Assembly: GCF_009870125.1 (NCBI RefSeq)
Contig: NC_046683.1
Coordinates: 9,424,001 to 9,488,000 of the forward strand
Direction of reading: 5' to 3'
Origin: Drosophila pseudoobscura
Taxonomy: Eukaryota; Arthropoda; Insecta; Diptera; Drosophilidae
Length of the DNA stretch: 64,000 nt
Shown: positions 36,001 to 51,501 of the stretch, piece after piece
Position numbering within the stretch: position 1 is the first letter of the stretch
Layout of the letters: every line of letters starts with the position of its first letter
Notes under the pieces: model-generated
Database searches by the model: none
What the model was told of the DNA's origin: nothing
The model's input: only the letters and a program-made list of their open reading frames with translations
Made by a program: the position numbers and the translations under genes

Positions 36001-39000
36001 TTTCAACAACAGCTGCACAAAAACTTACAACATCACCAACAGAAAACTCAACAACCAATAGAAAACCCACCAACAAGTTGCATCGTTTGCATCACCCAAG
36101 TTTTTCGAGCCTTTGCCGTCGAAATGGATGCAACGTCATTATCGCCATGGCAATGACTGTATGTATGTTCTCTCTGTTGGTGTGTGTGTGCGTGCAAGTG
36201 TTGATAACATTGCCCCAAGAGCTGCTGTTGCAGCCACGTGCGCTTTCATCACGTGGCACACACAAGCGGCAATTGCAAAAGCCCGGCGGCAGTAGCAGCA
36301 ACATGAAGGGGAACAAAAAAACAGGTGTGGGTAGGCGTCAAGAATATGTGTGCTGGGCGTGGTGAGGGGACGGCTGATAAGGTGGTGGAAATCGTAATCG
36401 AGGTGGAGGTGGAGGAATGGTGTGAAAGCCGGTGCCCGCAGAGGAGGTGGCATGGAAAACATGTGCATGTGTGAACAGAGACCGAAGGAGATGGGAAAAA
36501 TGGGTAAAGAGAACGAAGGGAATGTGGGCTGGGTTCAGGCGATAATCCCCCCCTTAAGGATGGATTTTAAAGGCCCAGAAACGCATACCATGGGATTATC
36601 AGGAGAGACATTGAAGAGAACATTTTTGTAGTACGAGAATTAGCCGATTCGATGTGAGAATATATCAATCAGAAGATGTCTAGAACTCAATGTATCTTTG
36701 ATATTCAAACCTTTAGCTTATAGATATGGCCGTTCGCTTATGGGAAACTGTTGTGCACGGAATCAATAGGGATCCAACCTAATCTAATCTGATGGGAACA
36801 GTTCTTAACTTCTTTGGTATCGTTTTGGGGTATTCCCCCGAAAGGAGGACTCAATATTTATACTTATTATATTATAACGAGTATTTTGTGATTTCTTTAA
36901 TCTTTTTTGTGGTTTGGACACGTGTCACAAGCCACTCATCCCCCGTCCATCATCAAAGCACCCTTCCCACCTCCCACCGCCCCTTTTCCACTGGCATGGA
37001 AACCACAGAGTACAAACGGGGGACGGGCAAATCAGTCATTAATAATGCATACTACTCGTAATACTCTCGAATTGTTGTAGTTTGTGGTTGTAGCTGTCTC
37101 TGTCGCTGTCGCTGTTGCTGTCTCTGTTGCTGTTGTACTTTTACTGTGTGCTCTGTGGAAAAATCGCATTGAATTTTCCAACGGATTTATAATTTATTCA
37201 TCCATCCGCACAGACACCCACACGGACCCGTAATCACCATATAATTAACCGCTGCTCAAGGACCTCATTAAACATTTATTGTTGATTCTTTGATTGTTGA
37301 CTCCCTTTTTGCTTTTCTTTAATTCCATTTACTCGTATTTGTTGCTGTTTGCTGTAATTATTGTGATTTATTTAATTATAGTTTTACTTTTATTTGTTGG
37401 CATTTCCTTTTTTTGTCTTAATTTTGTCTTAAAATACCATTTTAAAAAATCCAGGAAATTAAATTTAAAATTAACTAAATTTAAAAAAAGTTTATAAAAT
37501 AATTGATTATGTTTTATAAATAATTTAAAAAATATATACAATTAAACTTAAACAAAATAAACACACAAAAAATTAATTAACAAACTTTAAAAAATCCAGA
37601 AAAATCAATTTAAAACTAAACTAAACTTAAAAAATGTTTATAAAATTATTATTTAATAAAAAGGATTTTTTTTATAAATCATTTACAAAATATATAAAGT
37701 TAAACTAAAAAAATAGGATATAAAAATTAATTTAAAAAAATCACGAAATTAAATTCAAAATTAAACTAAATTTCAAATAACTATAAAATTATTGAATAAA
37801 AATCATTTTTGGTATTAATTTAAAAAAAATAGGATACAAAAAATTAGTTAAAAAATTACTACAAAATTATCTAAATTCATAATATTTAAATTTAATTTTT
37901 TTGTTTAGTTTTCTGGACTTTCCGTCCCTTATTTTATCAGACACAATTTGTCAGAATACTTTGGTCTCTCTAACTCTCTCTAACTGACTCATATTTGAGT
38001 TTGAGCGCATGACAATGGGCACATTCCTTGTTAATAGCACCGATCAGCACTTTCGGATGAGCGGAATATGCAGAATTTGGCTCGTATTCGCAGGCGAGAT
38101 GAATGCAAGGCCATGTAATTTGCCTTTGCATACTCGTAGCACACCTTTGAAAGAAAACCCCATCGGAAAGGGTTTAGATTTGTGGGGACAGTGGAGGCAG
38201 GAAGCGTTTCCCACCCCATAAAGTATATGAATTCTTGAGGGGGGGAGGCGGGTACATTTAGATGGACAGTTCCTGCTCGATTGGTTTTCGTTTGGGCCTT
38301 TGGAAAATCGTATCCTTTTTCTTATTATGATTTTTCTTTCTTTTTTTCTCTTTATTTTTCTCCCTATGTTTTCTTTGGTTGTCGGATCACATTCTCAGAG
38401 GATGAAAACTCCTCGTCCAACTCCAACAACTCCTACTCGCGACTGCTGCAACACCAACAGCTACAGAAGCAACTAATTACAACATCAGTGATAGCAGCGA
38501 GCAGAGCAGCGACAGCGGCTGAAAGAGGCAGTAGCCCAAACTCTCCAACGTCTCCCGTCAAATCTCCCACCTCCAACGGCACTTCAGCCGCCGCCTCCGT
38601 GGCCTTCATTCTGCGGGCGAACGCCAGTGGCGCGGCCCCAACCCTGATCCATCAGGCTGCAAAGCACAAACTGAGCAACGGCAGCGGCGGTGGCGGTGGA
38701 TCGGAGATTCCGCGCAAATATCTGCTGGTGTCGGATGGCAAGGGCAGTGTCTACCCGGCGCCAGACAGCGGCACCAGTGCGACAGCGGCAGGAGGCTCCA
38801 CCGCTATTGCATCCGCGGCCGCCTCCGCCTTTCTGTTGGGTGCCAGCCATGGGGTAGGCGTGGGCAATGCCATTTGGCAGGAGAGTCAGCGGCATCCCCA
38901 TCCCCAGCACCAGCAACAGAAGAATGTCCTGGGGAAGACAGGGATACCACTCACCCCGCCACCGATTCCCACACGCAAAGCGGCCGACACGAATGCCCGT

Positions 39001-40886
39001 ATACGCTCGTACTCACTGTCCTCCCATAAATTTTCAGCGCCCGGCCAAGGCGACAGCCAGCAGCACCACCACCCACTGGGCTATGTGAATGGCGGACGGG
39101 TGGTGGGCGGCGCCAGCAGCTCCTACCGCCAGTCCATCAATGTCCAGGCGGCAGCGAGTGCGGCGGCAGCAGCCGCCGTAGCAGCGTCGATAGCCAGCAG
39201 CTCCTCCGTTTCGACATCGGCGCCAGCGGTGGGATCACAGCTAAGCCACGGCGGACGGAGGCGTACAACCAGCTCCAACAGCAACGGGTGAGTGCAGCAG
39301 CTCTAGCAGCCCCCACAGAGATTACCAATTACTAATCCTGTTTTTCGATTCCACACAAAAACCAGAGCTGGGACTCGGGAGGTGCACAACAAGCTGGAGA
39401 AGAACCGTCGGGCCCAGCTGAAGGAGTGCTACGATCAGCTGAAGAGGGAGCTTCCCATGGGGGACGAGGATCGCAAGAAGACCTCCAATTTGATAATACT
39501 CGATACGGCCCATAAATATGTCAAGGTGGGTGTCGATATCTAAATGGTATTGAATGGCAGGGCATGTTTTTTTTACTATTCGTTCTTTTTGTGATCGTTT
39601 TAGCAATTGCGGCAGCGGGATCGCGAACAGGAGGCGGAGGCGGAGCGTCTGGCCAAGCAGAAGATTGAGCTGCAAAAGCGATTGAATAGCTTGAAAAGGG
39701 ACACCGACCAGCAGAGCATTCCACTGAATGAAAAAGGTACAAACGGATGGATTTGCAAACCGATTTGCATTGCATATTGCGCGGGATGTAGATCAAATTT
39801 AGCATATGCTTGAGGTTCTGCCAATTGGATTCCGGCGACCTTCAAGTGTTGCGCAACCATCTCACGCTCTCTCGCTATCTCTGTCTCTCTTTTAGCCGTT
39901 TGCCTGGCGGCCGGCTCATCAGCATCCGCAACAGCCAGTGGACGCAACGGAACAACCATACTGTTTGATGCCACAACAGCCGCTGTCTGTGCAACTGGGG
40001 TAAGAAGATGCGCCCGCCCCACCCCTTAACCGATCGAGAATCTATATATCTATATCTCTGTCTCTGTTTGTTTCATGCAAACATGCAGCTAACAACTGTG
40101 ATAAGCAAAACGAATGCAACAACACCAGCAGCAACCGCCGCAGCAACAGTGGGAGGAGGATTAGGAGCAGGAACCAACTCCAAGCACATCTCCTCTGCCA
40201 GCGGGAAAGCTGTGGCTGTGTCTGTCGCTACTGCTGGAAACCACTTGATCTCCGGTAATGGAATTGGAAATGGGAATGGAACCGGAAACGGAAACGGGAC
40301 CACCACTGGAACAGCCATCATGACAATTAAGAACGGCAGCATTCTGGCCATCTCACCAACGGCCATCCAGCATAACTCCCAGCACAGCAGTCCGGCGGGC
40401 AGTCCCACGAGCGTGACGATGGGTGCAACCACAACACGTGGTTCGCCCACACCATCGACTCCGTCGCCATCGCCCAGCTCCTCGTCGAGCGGTGTCTCGT
40501 CGTCGGCCTCATTCATGAGCTCCTCATCATCATCGTCGTCCTCCTCCTCATCCTCGTCGTCGTCGTCCAGCTCATCGTCCAGCTCCTCATCGTCGCCCTC
40601 ACAGACGACGACCGCGCATCTATTGGGATCGCGCAGCGTTGGCCTCAAGTATCATGGGGCCGCAGGCGGCCCTGGCACCGCCCTGAATGGAGGCGCCACC
40701 ATAGTGGCCACCGCAGTGCCATCAGCTGCGGGATCAGCGAATGGTAAGTGACGCAACGTTGCTATAACATTTAATTTTTTCTAAACTCAATTGTCTTCTT
40801 GCGAACTCCAATCAGGTTTCCATCAGGCGGACAAGGATCGTAATTACAATTTCTTGATGCTCAGTGCTGGCACAACGGCGCAGTAA
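33067..40886 (+). CDS. Mnt: Max-binding bHLH-Zip transcriptional repressor
   Basis: Mnt dimerises with Max on E-boxes and represses growth genes, opposing Myc, in the nucleus. Coding exons: 33067-33625, 38399-39287, 39366-39525, 39604-39736, 39896-39999, 40089-40743 and 40816-40886, giving 856 residues; all phases agree. The N-terminus INALIQAVLFLEQNEK fits the amphipathic Sin3-interaction helix of Mad/Mnt proteins. A long Ser/Asn/Ala-rich region follows. The bHLH starts near residue 487 (TREVHNKLEKNRRAQLKE) with the H-E-R triad of CACGTG-binding class B proteins, then a loop and LDTAHKYVK. The zipper is in exon four (QLRQRDREQEAEAERLAKQK). Exon six encodes Gly/Asn and a poly-Ser tract at about residues 747-786; the protein ends LMLSAGTTAQ. 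Intron one is 4.8 kb and the others are 75-130 bases. Acceptor and donor sites match consensus throughout. Identity is confident; further isoforms are likely. Confidence 0.93.
33626..38398 (+). other. Mnt: Mnt intron 1
   Basis: The 4,773-bp intron starts GTAAGT and ends CATTCTCAG. It contains CT arrays, a 16-base poly-C run (33768-33783), a CpG-rich stretch with GTCGACGTCGACGTC near 34050, CTG blocks at 34108-34156 broken by two GCGATCGC palindromes, and an A/T-rich tandem repeat at 37.4-37.9 kb. I see no nested gene. The CpG-rich part near 33.9-34.1 kb could be an internal promoter, but I see no TATA or initiator that would confirm it. Confidence 0.7.
37441..37890. repeat. Degenerate A/T-rich tandem repeat, about 145 bp period
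   Basis: The marker 'aaaaaatccag' occurs at 37444 and 37589, with a diverged third copy 'aaaaaaatcacg' at 37734. Each is followed by a similar series of 'aaattaaatt', 'actaaattt' and 'tataaaatta' elements. It is a satellite-like block of three or more units. Confidence 0.65.
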
Positions 40887-42685
40887 TTTTATGGAGGAAG
40901 CAGGAACAGCCAACAGTCAACAAACAATTACAACAACTATAACAATAAAAAAAAGAAACAACAACAACAACAGCAACAACAACTGAATTGTGCGCAACAG
41001 CTCCCACCTTATAAAATGTAACAACACCAACAAAAACTATGAGAAGATGAACTAGAAACCAATGAAATAACAAATGATGATTGTTCTTCAAGAATCTTCA
41101 AATTTTCTTTGTCAACAACAACAACAACAACAACACCACTTGGCATAAACACACACACACATACTACACACCACACACACATCGATTTCAACAAAAGCAA
41201 ACAATTACATTTGTTGCAACAACAACAAACAGTTCCGCCCAACATTTAGCATCGATTTTGAAAATCATTGTGTAAAAGAGAGCAAAAGAAAGATAGATGG
41301 AGATAGAGGAAAGGTATTTTTTAATAGATGATTTTACACCAAAACAAGCGACAACAGCAACAACAACACACACACCAACAAAACATTTCAACAACAGGAA
41401 AATGGGAAAATATAAGAAAACTACAACAGCAATAAACAGCAACATGTGCAACAATAATCAGCAACTCGCCACAACATTTGCAACAATAATCAACAACTAG
41501 CCACGACATTTTCAACAATAATCAACACCAATCAAGACCAATCACATGAAGAACTACCAACAAGAACAGCAATAAAAAAAGCAACATCAACAAGAGGAAC
41601 AATACAAAAAAACACCAATCACAAGAGGAACAATAACAAAAAAAAAGAACACCAACAAAAGGATTAAAAGCAATAAGCAAACAAAAAACACGAACAACAA
41701 TCAACAGCAGCAGCAACTTTACCAGCAACAGCTTTGGCACCAGCAGCAACATCATCATCAGCAATTTCAACAAGAGCAGCAACAACAGAATCTTCAACAA
41801 CAGAGCAACAAAAATTTCACACACATAAAGAAATGCAAAAAAAAAACAAAATTTATATATACTATATATATAAATAATTAAATATAATGTACTACTTTAT
41901 AGCCTAGTAAAGATCTAGATCTATCTGAACAAAAACACCAACACCAACAACAACAACAACAACTAAGAGTAGCACATTTAATTGTAAAAGAAAGAGGATT
42001 AGAAATTGTAAACCAAAATGCGCTGTTGTAACAGAAACCACCAATGGGTAACGCTTTATAAATATACACACACACACTTATATAATGTATATGTATACAT
42101 ACATACAACCTAAAACAAAAGAAAACAGGGGGGAGAAATCACACAACAAAATGATTAATTATAATGATTAAAATGTAAAACAAAAACGAAAACAAGTTTC
42201 CAAATGATGCAACACATATTGGTAAGGCATATAGATCTATATACTATCTATAGAAAAACACAAAAAATCCTTTTGTAGTCTCTACTTTTGACCAAACACC
42301 AAACGAAGGAAATGATGTACTCATTTTTTATAGCAAACTCAAGAGAATGAGTGCGAGTGCGAATACGAGTACGGGTTTTTTATAGCGAGAGAAGAGAAGG
42401 GATAACGAGTACGCGTAACAGCCAACAAGGATTACTTTTTTACTACCGCAAAATGACAACCAACTATTTATGTGAGAATTCTGTTGTTTTCTTCTCCTTT
42501 TTGAGTGTCTAGAAAACGAAGCAAAAATCAAATCAAATCAATAGAATTATACAAATAAATTATAGAGTATTTTGTGTGTTTGTTATATCTGCGTGTGCAA
42601 ATACATTTAACCATAGAATTTATTGCATAGCCCCCCTCCCCCATATATGTATATGTACATGTTTGTGTATGTGTATGTGTAGAAC

Positions 42686-42741
42686 AGCGATCGGCCAGGT
42701 TGGCAGCTGTCTACGCTGTCCACAAGCGCGTGCCGATCACT
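42686..42741 (+). other. Hairpin 1 downstream of Mnt
   Basis: Arms AGCGATCGGC (42686-42695) and GCCGATCACT (42732-42741) pair at nine of ten positions, with 36 bases between. The short direct repeat GTGTAGAAC flanks it (42677 and 42744). Confidence 0.4.
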
Positions 42742-42916
42742 GGTGTAGAACCCATCCATAGCATAACGAAAGATTTGTGTGTAGTACCCGTTCGAATTAG
42801 GTATTAGAGCATCGTAGCAGGTGAAACCAAGGTGAGACAAACACTGGCATCGTCGTAGACATTGTGTAGCTAAATGTGTAATAGTGCAATAAGCTAAGGA
42901 CCCTCCTCTCCCGCAA

Positions 42917-43040
42917 GGCCACGCACGCGCTCTAGCCGAAAGCGGAGCTGGAAACTTCCACCCGAACTATATCTTTGAGCTATCAGATCATCTTTCAGTC
43001 CCGCTTTCTGCTCCCTATTCGGCTAGATTGTGCGCGAGCC
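42917..43040 (+). other. Long imperfect hairpin 2 downstream of Mnt
   Basis: The left arm 42917-42955 and right arm 43003-43040 pair imperfectly over about 35 bases, including a perfect TCTAGCCGAA/TTCGGCTAGA core, with a roughly 47-base loop. The GC content stands out from the A/T-rich surroundings. The shape resembles a pre-miRNA or a structured 3' UTR element. I recognise no known miRNA. Confidence 0.45.
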
Positions 43041-43226
43041 CTTGGTATATATACAAACCATATCCCATACTTATCCCTCCCCCGATCCCCGTTCCCCAAC
43101 CCACTTTAAATCCAAAGTTTTATATATATTTTGTAACATTTTTCTGATATGTTTTCTTCACGATTTTCGAAAGACACGAACGAATGCATATAAAGAAGAC
43201 ATGGGACATATGTATATAATGTTAGC

Positions 43227-43279
43227 ACAGTGCGTTTCATAGCCATGTAAGCTGTTTCTATAGCTATGCAACGCACTGT
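43227..43279 (+). other. Hairpin 3 downstream of Mnt
   Basis: Arms ACAGTGCGTTTCATAGC (43227-43243) and GCTATGCAACGCACTGT (43263-43279) pair at 16 of 17 positions around a 19-base loop. The 14-base stretch ACAGTGCGTTTCAT recurs at 47546-47559. Confidence 0.5.
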
Positions 43280-44700
43280 ATGTGTGCGAAAATAGTAACA
43301 ACATTTTACGGTAGTAAAAATCACAACAAATAATGCCACCATACGCAAAAACAAAAACAAACAAAACTTTTTTGATAAAAAAAAAACAAACAGTTTTAAA
43401 AGCTTATAAAAAAAATATTTATATACAAGGAAAAATGAGAAAAAAACAAAATAGAAATAGGCAAAAAAAAAACAAAAACAAACAATTATTGATTTAAGAA
43501 AAAAAAAACAAAAAACAAACTAGACAAAAATCTGTAAAACTATAAAAAAAAACTAAATGTTATATTTTGGAGCATTTTTTTCAATGTGTATGTGTTAGAA
43601 TATATATATATACATATATGTATGTATATCTAGGGACGAAACAGATGAAGATGAAGGGAGAATTGATAAAAGTATTAGCTAAAGATATGTCCTGGAACAA
43701 TAACGAAACGAAACGAGAGACAGCCACCAAAAGAAGGAGAGGGCATTCCTCCGGAATTTGCTGTTTCTTTTAATGTAGCGGCAATGAATATAAAACTATA
43801 TATCATCTATCTATATATGTATGTATGTATGTACATATATACTTATATATACAGGAACTAGTAGGGAAGAAAAGAGAGAGATACGGAAAGTGTTTTTCAA
43901 TATTTTGTAAATACCATTTTGAAAAAACAGGCTTTTTCTTTTTCGATTAACAATAAAAATACACAAAAAACAAACAAAAAAACAAAACAAAATGTGGACA
44001 AAAGAGTAACGAAAATATACTTCATTTTTTATACAGATTTTCACCACAAATGAGACGAAAATGAAAATTATTTTCACACATGAAAGAGTTTTTACTTGCA
44101 ATGCAAATAAAAAATAACAAACAACAAACAAAAAATAAAAGCTTAAAAAATCGAAAACTAACAAGCGTATGGAATATATATGTGTATGTGTATGTGTATG
44201 GATTGTGTCTGTGTAAATGTTTTTGAGTGTAAACTGTAAAATGTTGTAGTTACTGTGTAAGCTGTAAGAGGAACTGCGCCCCCGGGATATAGTTGTACGA
44301 TCCACGATACAATATATAGGCTCCTGTCTCTGTTTCTCACTTGATTTATGTTACTAATCATAAACGCAATTGTATAAAGAATAATAATAACAGACAAGTT
44401 TCCCCCCTTTGGGGAATCGTAACCCTAAATCGTAACTAGGTTTATTAAGTTTTTCTTCTTTAATTTATGAAATTCTTTCATTTACAAATTGGAAATTAGT
44501 TTTTCGAAAATGTTTTTTTTTTCACGTTTTTTTTTAAGTTTTATTTTTAAGTAGCCAACCTAATACTTTTGTGTAATTCGTACTAACTAAAAAAAAAAAA
44601 CTACAAAAAACAAAAGCAGCAACAAAACGATTTCATTTTAGAATTTTTAAGCCTAACTTAATTAACTATTAATTTCTATTAAAAATTTTTCTTTAAGTTG

Positions 44701-46997
44701 AAAATAAAAATCATCGGGAGTATTGCAAATTATAATTATCCACAAACAAGAAAAAAAGGAGAAAGCTGACAGCAAACACAACAAAGTAAAACAACACGAA
44801 AAAAAAAATTATAAATGTTTGAAAGCAACAAAAAAAAAACAAAACAAAACCAGAAGTAAACGAGAGAAAACCTTTTTAGCTGTAAATGTAACTTGTAAAA
44901 TTAATTTTAAACAAAAATGCATAAACAAACAAAAACAAAAATAAAAAACAAAATGAATTAAGGCATCAACTACAATGGATATAAAAAAAAAAGTATATAT
45001 GAAGAACGGATCTATATATTATATATAAATGTAAATGTGTAAAGAAAACAGAAAATGCGAAAAAAATAAAAAAAAGATACACAGATTTCAAAGCAAAAAC
45101 TTGGAACAATGTGTTCTACAAATCGGGGAGTATATCATTTCTTTTGTGGACTCGCCAAAACACGGAGGAGATCGAGCAGTGAAGCGAAGGAAGACCAAGA
45201 AAGACAGAGCATTGTCAACCTCAAGAAAGTTTAACTAAGTCCTGAGACATTTTTAAAATGGAGCATGCCCATCCTAGGGGAATTCCCAGCACTCTACAGA
45301 ATGAGATCTGATCTCAAGAGCACTCCTCCACAGGAATGGCGAAACAAGACTCATCAGTGGAGAAGGGGCTTGGCGGTATAATAATATATGTGCAGGTATT
45401 GTATGAATAATTTACTTACATATGTATGTATCTCATGGGTGTCGTAATCTGTTGATCGATCCAATGGACGATGGCATCTTAGACGGAGATAGAGATAGTC
45501 CGTAGATAAACATATCTAAAGCTTCCCTGGCATGGCACGTCCATATTTCGTCGGAGAGAGCTGCCTGACGCCCAGATATATCATTCGATTCATTCCCCAT
45601 TTGTGGGTACTTCATTGATTAAAAGTAAAACTAAATTTCGATTGTTTTTGTTGGTTTTTGTTGTTGTTGTTGTTTGGTTTTTATTTCTCATATTTTTCGG
45701 TTTATTTCTGAGTCAAGCTAAACGTACGCTCCTGCAATCGCCATTTGCAACTCTCGTAATCATAATTTATGTATATATATATTCATATAAAAAAAATGCG
45801 TTTTGTTGCTGAATTTTATTTTTTGGATATACATATGTATGCGTGTGAGCGAGTGTTGGTTTCTGAATGAGAAAGAGTGTGCTTGAACGTGTATGTGTGT
45901 GTGTGTGTTTGTTGTTTCCGTGTTTGTGGGATTAGCAACAAATTGTCACGAAATTTGACAGAAAGCATTAAGGGTAGGGATAGGAGAAGGAAAATGCTTG
46001 ATACAAAAGTTGAACCATCCATCCATCCATCGATTGATTGCATATATAACTTATATATTTAATAATAATAATTATCATAATAATAATAGCTTAAACATTA
46101 CAATACAGAATGCAGTTTTACAAAAGTAAACAAGCAAATCAATTGGGAGAAATTGCCGTATGTATCTATATAGTTATAGTACGTGCATACATGTGTATGT
46201 ACTCGTATTGGATGTATCTCAGCGTTACAATACAAAAGAAAACAAGAAATAAACACTGTTCAAGGAAAATCTCTCAAGCTTGTCAAAAATATAATTCGTT
46301 TCTCTAGTTTTCTCTGAATTTTTGCATTTGTTTTTGCTTTGTTGTATGTAAATCTATTTCTATTTGTTTTTTTTTTGTTTTGTTTTTTTGCTTTCCGTTT
46401 AGAAAATTACAAAAATTGCCTTAAAAATTTGTTTCGTTTCATTTCATTTTAATATTTAATAATGGGAAAGTTTTTATTTTTCCGTTTCTATTTTTTTTTG
46501 TTTAGCAATTTCGGTTTTCCATTTTTTAACTATTTATATTTTTTTTTTTGTATATTTAAATATATATAGAAGTATTCATAAAAAGCTTTTCTGTAAGGTT
46601 TCTTGTTTGTTTTGTGTGTGTGTGTGTTTGCATTTCGCTATTTAAATTAAAAATTATTACGAAAAAGAAAACGAAGATATTTATAGTGTTTAATGAATTG
46701 CATAATTGGTTGTTTAGGCTTCTAAGATTGATTATATTTAATAAGTTTACGCTTTAGGCTTGTTTTTGTCTCAATTGTCAACTAAAAAAATTTGTTTAAA
46801 TTAAAGAGAACTTGACTCGAAAGGAATTTTCATGACGGCCGGCTGTTAGATGCGAAAATTTTTCAGTTTGTTGCCTAAAAAAAAAAATAATATATCGTTT
46901 ATGTATTTTACAATGCTCATTTGTTGCTTGGATTAATTGTTTTGCGTTTTTCGTTTGGTGCGGAAAATCATTTTGTTTTTCGTGTTTGTGTTTTTTG
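44701..46997. other. A/T-rich DNA between Mnt and Rala 3' ends
   Basis: Mostly poly-A, poly-T and TA-rich simple sequence with GTATGTATG tracts. I see no gene. It probably holds the distal 3' UTRs and cleavage sites of the two convergent genes. Confidence 0.5.
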
Positions 46998-47003
46998 TTT
47001 ATT
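46998..47003 (-). terminator. Candidate poly(A) signal for the Rala CQLL form
   Basis: AATAAA on the Rala strand, 169 bases past the stop codon of the distal terminal exon. Another lies at about 46473-46478. Confidence 0.45.
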
Positions 47004-47171
47004 CTTTAAGTTAATTAATTATTAACATAACGTTATGCTCTTTGTTGAAGGTTTTATCCGTGCGGCCGTTGTTGTTCTTGCAAGTTGTTTGCTGCTGCAT
47101 TTGTTGTGGTTGTTGTTTGTTGTTGTTGTTGTTCATCATGTGGTAGTTGTTGTTTTGTTGGTTGTTTCATC

Positions 47172-51501
<4,330 letters not shown>

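Larger units (their letters stand above)
40887..44700 (+). other. Mnt: 3' untranslated/flanking DNA of Mnt
   Basis: It starts with about 1 kb of CAA/CAG-rich sequence (40900-41830), then A/T-rich DNA with many AATAAA hexamers (for example 40945, 42554), so the cleavage site cannot be fixed by eye. Three separate hairpins are listed individually. No coding exon is visible. D. melanogaster Mnt also has a long 3' UTR, so much of this is probably transcribed. Confidence 0.5.

Noticed and set aside
38281..38398. Upstream extension of Mnt exon two with an FF-rich stretch
   Set aside because: It is the polypyrimidine tract before the CATTCTCAG acceptor, not coding.
40073..40648. Minus-strand acidic frame (DDDDEDEEEDDDD) opposite Mnt
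   Set aside because: It is the antisense of the Mnt poly-Ser tract (TCG/TCC/TCA codons).
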